Shown here: piece after piece, positions 15,201 to 21,200 of the stretch
Layout: the number at the start of each line of letters is the position of its first letter
Numbering within the stretch: position 1 is the stretch's first letter
NCBI GenBank assembly: GCA_030323885.1
Contig: CM059196.1
Location: 36,744,481 to 36,808,480, forward strand
Length of the DNA: 64,000 bases
Source: Branchipolynoe longqiensis
Lineage: Eukaryota; Annelida; Polychaeta; Phyllodocida; Polynoidae
Direction of reading: 5' to 3'
Position numbers and translations under genes: made by a program
The notes under the pieces: generated by a model
What the model was told of the DNA's origin: nothing
Databases searched by the model: none
Seen by the model: only the letters and a program-made list of their open reading frames with translations

Positions 15201-18200
15201 AGAATACATATTAATTTGAAGCAAATGTCCTTGTGTTTTCAGTGTAACTGTTTCTGTGCTGTTTTGTGTCAATCGTTACTATGGACAAAAAAACAAAGAG
15301 TTAGCACCTTTTGAGACAGGCTCATCTATGTATGTATGTATGTATGTACCGTATATGTCCCAATAGATGTATACTGCGCGGGTGCAGACACATGGGCGTC
15401 TATTCAAAGAATTTCCTGGATTAGTTTTTGTTGTGCCTCTGAAATAAAGTGGGATTGTCTTATTTTATGTGCATTCGGTCTGAATATGATCGTAAATTTG
15501 TACGCGCTTTCAATCTTGAAATTGGGGTGTGTGCTTCTATTGGGTAGCGTGCTTCTATTGGGACATATACGGTATGTATGTATCTGTATAGCTAGCTGCT
15601 TGTTATGTTTTGCGTATAGCTGATGAAGCCAAGGACCATCTCATTTGCCATCGGACACTCAAGTACTTCCAGGCAATTGCGATGGGGAAGTGGATCGTTA
15701 GTGTTCGGTGGGTGTCCGACTCGCTTGCCATGGGCCAGCTCCTGCCAGAGGTGGGTGCTTTATGTAGGGGCGTTGTTTTAGAATATAATATCTTTTTGTT
15801 TCTAAATTTCATAATCTTGTGTGTCGTCCAGAAAAAATTGCCTTTTTTCCCAAGTCTACACCATTTCCCCTAAATGACTGTGCAGAGATTGATGAAAATG
15901 TTCTTAACCTTGTACAATATAATTTTACCTCAGCACTACCCTATGGCTACTCGTAGTCCAGGGAGAAGGAAGCACATACGGTCCAGCAATTAGCATAAGC
16001 TACTCACAACGGGGGACGTTTGTTGAGTAGCTCCGGCAAGTTTTCTACATAACTACAAAACCAACAAGGTTAGTATCATTTTTGAATGGATAGGTTGGTT
16101 TAGTTCATGATAGCATTCACATACATCAAGTTGTAAGACTTTTCATTGTAGATTAACTGATTTACAGGTTAATTACGGTGTTGTAACATTGTTAGAACAA
16201 TGCAGCCATTGTTTTTTGCTATGCCGCCCGTTGCCCAACGGAGAGATGTTTGGCAGGAGCCACTAACATCGTTAGGATTTATTCCTGGGTTTCTTTAAAA
16301 TTCCCCAACTTTTTTTAGGTGTACCTCCGAGTCCCGTAGTATTTTCTCCAACTTGTTGGCCACAAAAGCCACAGGTGGGAGAGGTTTATTGGACAGACAG
16401 TGTGGGGGGCTACCGCTACACTGGTCCCTACCCCTCGTTTGGTTTCGGTTGGTTTGCCATACCGGTTACCTGCGACTGACAAAAATGTTAACATACATCT
16501 GTGTTAAAGACGGTTTAAATACGGATTTAACACCACCAGACACTCTTGGTAATAAATTAATTTGTTTGCCAGTGTGATGTCCACTGTGAAAGATTCCTAA
16601 CCTTTTGGTTTTCGGTTTCTTACAGACGCGCAGCTATGGCTACGAAGCGGGAGGCACCTCGTGATCTCAGTGAAGACGACACATCACCGCCGGTAACAGG
16701 GCAAAAGTCACCAGAAAAAGCCCCAGAGGCACGGCCCGCTGACCTAGATGAACAGGTTATGCGGCTAGTGCAGCTGAAGCTGGAGGAGTTGCTCCCCGCT
16801 AAACACCACCACAATGATGAGGAAGACCATACACGGTCACTTCCACACCTTCAAACCAGCGGAGGTGATCACGAAGCTGGCGGAGCAGTTCACCGGGATT
16901 AAGGGCATCCCTGAGTCAGCAGTCAAAGAAATGGATGCTGATGTAAAATTGAGCGAGGACCGCAAGAAGTTTGAGGCATGGCTGCACATTGCGCACAAAG
17001 GGGTGCTCACAGATCTGTCGCTATAACTCTGATTGCTAATCGGATGATGTCTGAGAACAAGTTCTCTTCACTTTGTGCAGAGATGGACGGGGGGGAATTG
17101 CGCTGCTTACTGCCACCAGCAATTTCATCTCTTATCGACGTTTCGAAAATGTCTTTAAGGCTGTCTGCACCGAGGCGGGCAAGGAGGTCACGCGTTCAAA
17201 GAAGGTCATGGACAATGATGGGAATGAATATACTCTTCCTTGCCCCCAAGCCGGTCAAAGGCAAGCCCTTGGATAAAACCAAAATGTTCGGGGGCCAATT
17301 GCAATACTTCTTTAAGCAAGTCGAGACCGGGTCTAAATGTGGAAAGCACATTGAGACCGAGAAAAAGAAGGGAACCGACAGGAATTCCAGCCCTTTCAAA
17401 AAGAGCCGCCAGGGTTTTCCCAGCCGTCGCACCGGACAGCGAGGAGGCTGGTTCGGGACCAACTACGGCTACCAGGCCAGGGGAAGTAGTCAGAGGCAGT
17501 CGTTCGGCTGGAACGACAGGAACAGACCCTTCAAGAGGGAGTTCACCCCGCACAAGCCGTTCCCCCGCCCAGGGAACAAGTAGAGGTCGCAACCCAAACT
17601 CCTGTAAGCGAAGTTAAGGCTGGTAATATCAATAATTGCCTAGAGGAATGGAATAACATCACCCATAATCTGACTATCCTTAGCCTAGTTGAGGGAGTTA
17701 GGATTCCACTCATGGAACAGCCAATACAAAATGGCATACCTTTTCCCAATCGGTTTGATTTGGCAGAAAGGGAGGCTTTGAAGGAGCAAGTCCTTAAATT
17801 TGGTGAAAAGGGCATTATTGAGCCAGTGCTTCATGTGGCTGGTGAATTTATTTAGAATATTTTTACCCGACCCAAACCAAATGTGTAAATTAGACTTACT
17901 TTGGACACCAAATTATGTATCTTGGCATCCTGAGCTAGAGGCCTAGCGAGTGGATCCGTTTTCTCTTATTTGGAATAATAAATTTTATTACATATTCCCA
18001 CCATTCAGCATGCTCAGTAGTGTGGTCAGGAAGATCACAATGGATCACTCGCATGCAGTACTGATAGTACCAGAGTGGGACACACAACCATGGCTAGCAG
18101 CAGTCACATTAGGAGCAAAAGACACGCTCAGGTTTCCATGAGGGAAGGAAAATCTACAACATCAAGGACCGCTAACAACCCACGGAGACGTGTCAACGAC

Positions 18201-21200
18201 ACCCCTTTTGGTATTCCTTTTCTAAACAAACATTTGGAACAATATGGGCTAGAAAAAATTACACAAGAGGGGCTCATTTCACACGTCTGGAGGAAAGGCA
18301 CGGTTAAATTATATTCATGGGGACTTCATTGTTTAATTAAAGGGGTTAAGCCATTAAAACCTACAATAGCTCAGGTTGTACGATTTCTAAGAATGTTAGA
18401 AGACTAAGGATTAGGATTTGGTGCAATTAATGCAGCAAAATGTGCACTTTCAATCATTCTACCAAGGATGGTTAGAAAGCACCAGGTAGCGCACTGGTTT
18501 TAGGTCAGTGTATGAGCCAAACCCACCAAAACCCAAATATAATAGGTTTTGGGATGTGTCGGTAGTGTTCAAGCTTTTCAAGTCATGGCCTAGTAATAAG
18601 CATTTATCAATTAAGGAACTAGGATTTATATCATCAGTGCTGTTACTGCTGGTGACAGGACACAGAGGCCAGACAATTGTGGCTTTGTCTCTGGACGGAC
18701 TGGAGATAGACAACAAGGAGGCGACATTCGATTTGGAGACATTACTAAAGTTGAATAATTTTTTATCCTATTAAGTATGTAAAAGATTGCTGGACACGGA
18801 TGTACTTCCTTCTCCCTAGGCCACAACTATCCGAGGCTACTACCTCAGGAAAACAACAGTTATCCATCATTTGTACCCAGGTAAGATTTGTATAACTATA
18901 CTATATAATTCACATATATATATATACAGTGATAGAAATAAGCAAAATTTGTGATTTTCACTTATCCGTCTGAAATTTCACTTGTCTTGGACAAGCGGAC
19001 AAGCTCTTATTTCAAACGTTGATATATACATATATGGTGATAGAAATAAGCAAACAAAATTCACTTATCCACTGGACAAGTCTGGTATGATTTTCACTTG
19101 GCCGTCTGAATTTTCACTTGTCCCAGGCAAGCGGTCAGGCTCTTATTTCGAACGATTTATATTATAGTATAATTCACGTTAGTCTGGGCTGTGATAACCC
19201 GGCGGCTACAGACTGAGGTAAAAAAGGAAATGTGCTATATAATTTATTATGCGAATATAAATAGAGAATAGTCCCTAATGTTTTTCAGTCCTCCTTCAGG
19301 CACCTCTCGCTTCCCAACACCCCTTATTCTCTGCAGCCCCCCCCCCCCCCAATGTAAACGGGAACTCTCTGCTTCCCCCCTCCTGGGAACCGACTCCAAC
19401 GGTCTCACAGCTCTCACGTCAAAATATATCTATAAAGTATTGTAGTAGTCCAGACATGAGCTCCACTACCATACGGTGGCAGCAAGGACTGCTCCATCAC
19501 CATCGCAGTTTGCAGCAATAGGTGGCGGTACGGTAGCTGCTGGGCAGCGTGGCGACAGGGCTGCCACCTACTGCGTGCGGCTAGTGTAACCTCTCTCTTC
19601 TTTACCTCCCCCCACCCCCACCCCCACCCCCAAGAAGTTGACATGGGATCCGGCAGGGCAGAGGCGGGTCACTTGATCGTGGACGCCACAGTGAGCGGAG
19701 AATAAAGACGTGTGAAGCAAGCGTACTCGTTTTCCTGCGTGCTTTGGGGGGGGGGGGGGGGGTCTACAGCGTGAGGGTCAAATTCCGGGCAGCCAACAAA
19801 GGGGCCCCATCACAGTACTATGAATAAAACGTTACTAAATAAGGCAGTACTACCGGCGGTCCAGTGTAACAGTGCTCGCTGCTGGTCGTTGCAGGCTGAC
19901 TATGAGATCCATGGTGACACCTCCGACGACCTGGTGCACCCCGTTCATCACGGGCCGCGACGCGCGCGGCTCAACAGCGGCACGCTGCTCCGGGACTACG
20001 AGGTGCACTGCATGGGCGCCTTCACAAACCTCTCTTCCGGTAAGCTTGTACAGTTGGGTTCTTTATGAGAATAGGGGTGAATTTGTTTAGTGGTGTTTTT
20101 CTTCTTTTTTTTGTGTGTAAACCCGCCCTCGTTATTTTACTGATGTGTACATGAAAGGGGTGGCACTGGTTAGCTCAGTATCAGGATAATGTGACTCAGT
20201 GGGATATCGGGTCGTGGTGCTGGCGGCCTGATCTTCCAGTGGGGCAGCACTGTAAAATCGCCTGAGTGTGCACTGTCCTCATGACCATATTGTTGCTAGG
20301 ATGTAAAACCCCCCAACAAATAAACAAAAATAAGGGGTGATAGAGTAATAAGTGGGTGATATGAATGATGATCCAGTGAAAAAGATTATTAATCCCTGAA
20401 AAAAATAGGGGGGGGGGTATGGGGGCATGTCCCCCGGAAGACTTTTAAACCTACAATTAAAATGATGCGATCTGGCACCTAAATGGACATATTTTGGCCT
20501 TAAAATTCCAACTGTTTTTAAAACTTCAAGACTAATGTCATGGGGGTGATGAAAATGGGAAATATTGTGCCTAGAGTGGGACTCGAACCCGCATCTCTTT
20601 GCACTCCGGGCCAGTGTGCTAACCATTACACCACCTAGGCTCCCTGATATCAACACACTCCCCACGCCTACCTGTCTATGTGGTTACTTGCCTGAGAGGT
20701 CAGTGCAGACCACTACACTCGTCCCCCTGGAATTGTAAGTCTTGTAATGCTTACAATTACATACATACAGGCAATGCACTACACATACATACACAGGGTA
20801 GGTTCAACAACCATACAGCGCAAAGCTTGTACAGGATCCTGATCACGGCAACCAGTGTCATGGGGGTGATGAAAATGGGAAATATTGTGCCTAGAGCGGG
20901 ACTCGAACCCGCATCTCTTTGCATTCCGGGCCAGTGTGCTAACCATTACACCACCTAGGCTCCCTGATATCAACACACTCCCCACGCCTACCTGTCTATG
21001 TGGTTACTTGCCTGAGAGGTCAGTGCAGACCACTACACTAACAAATAATTAAAAGTAGTTTTTTTGCAGACACAATGTTTTTTCTGGCTGATTTGAAAAC
21101 TCAGTTTTCGCTGAAATCAGCGGTTTCGCTGAGAAATAGGATCCCTGAAGTACGTTTGGTTTGACTGCATTTGCACCACCAACCTACCCTCTGATGACAA

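Larger units (their letters stand above)
15925..18905 (+). mobile_element. Internally deleted DIRS-like retroelement inside BRCA1
   Basis: Terminal regions are inverted to each other: GGGAGAAGGAAGCACAT near 15,970 against CTTCCTTCTCCC near 18,805. The right end (CAACAGTTATCCATCAT) matches the ends of the related element at 52.5-52.8 kb. Inside, in order: gag-like frames (16,636-17,583), a truncated RT start (about 17,620-17,853), an RNase H tail, and an N-terminal piece of tyrosine recombinase (18,075-18,774). Most of RT, RNase H and the recombinase catalytic end are gone, so it cannot move by itself. Same orientation as BRCA1. Confidence 0.8.
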
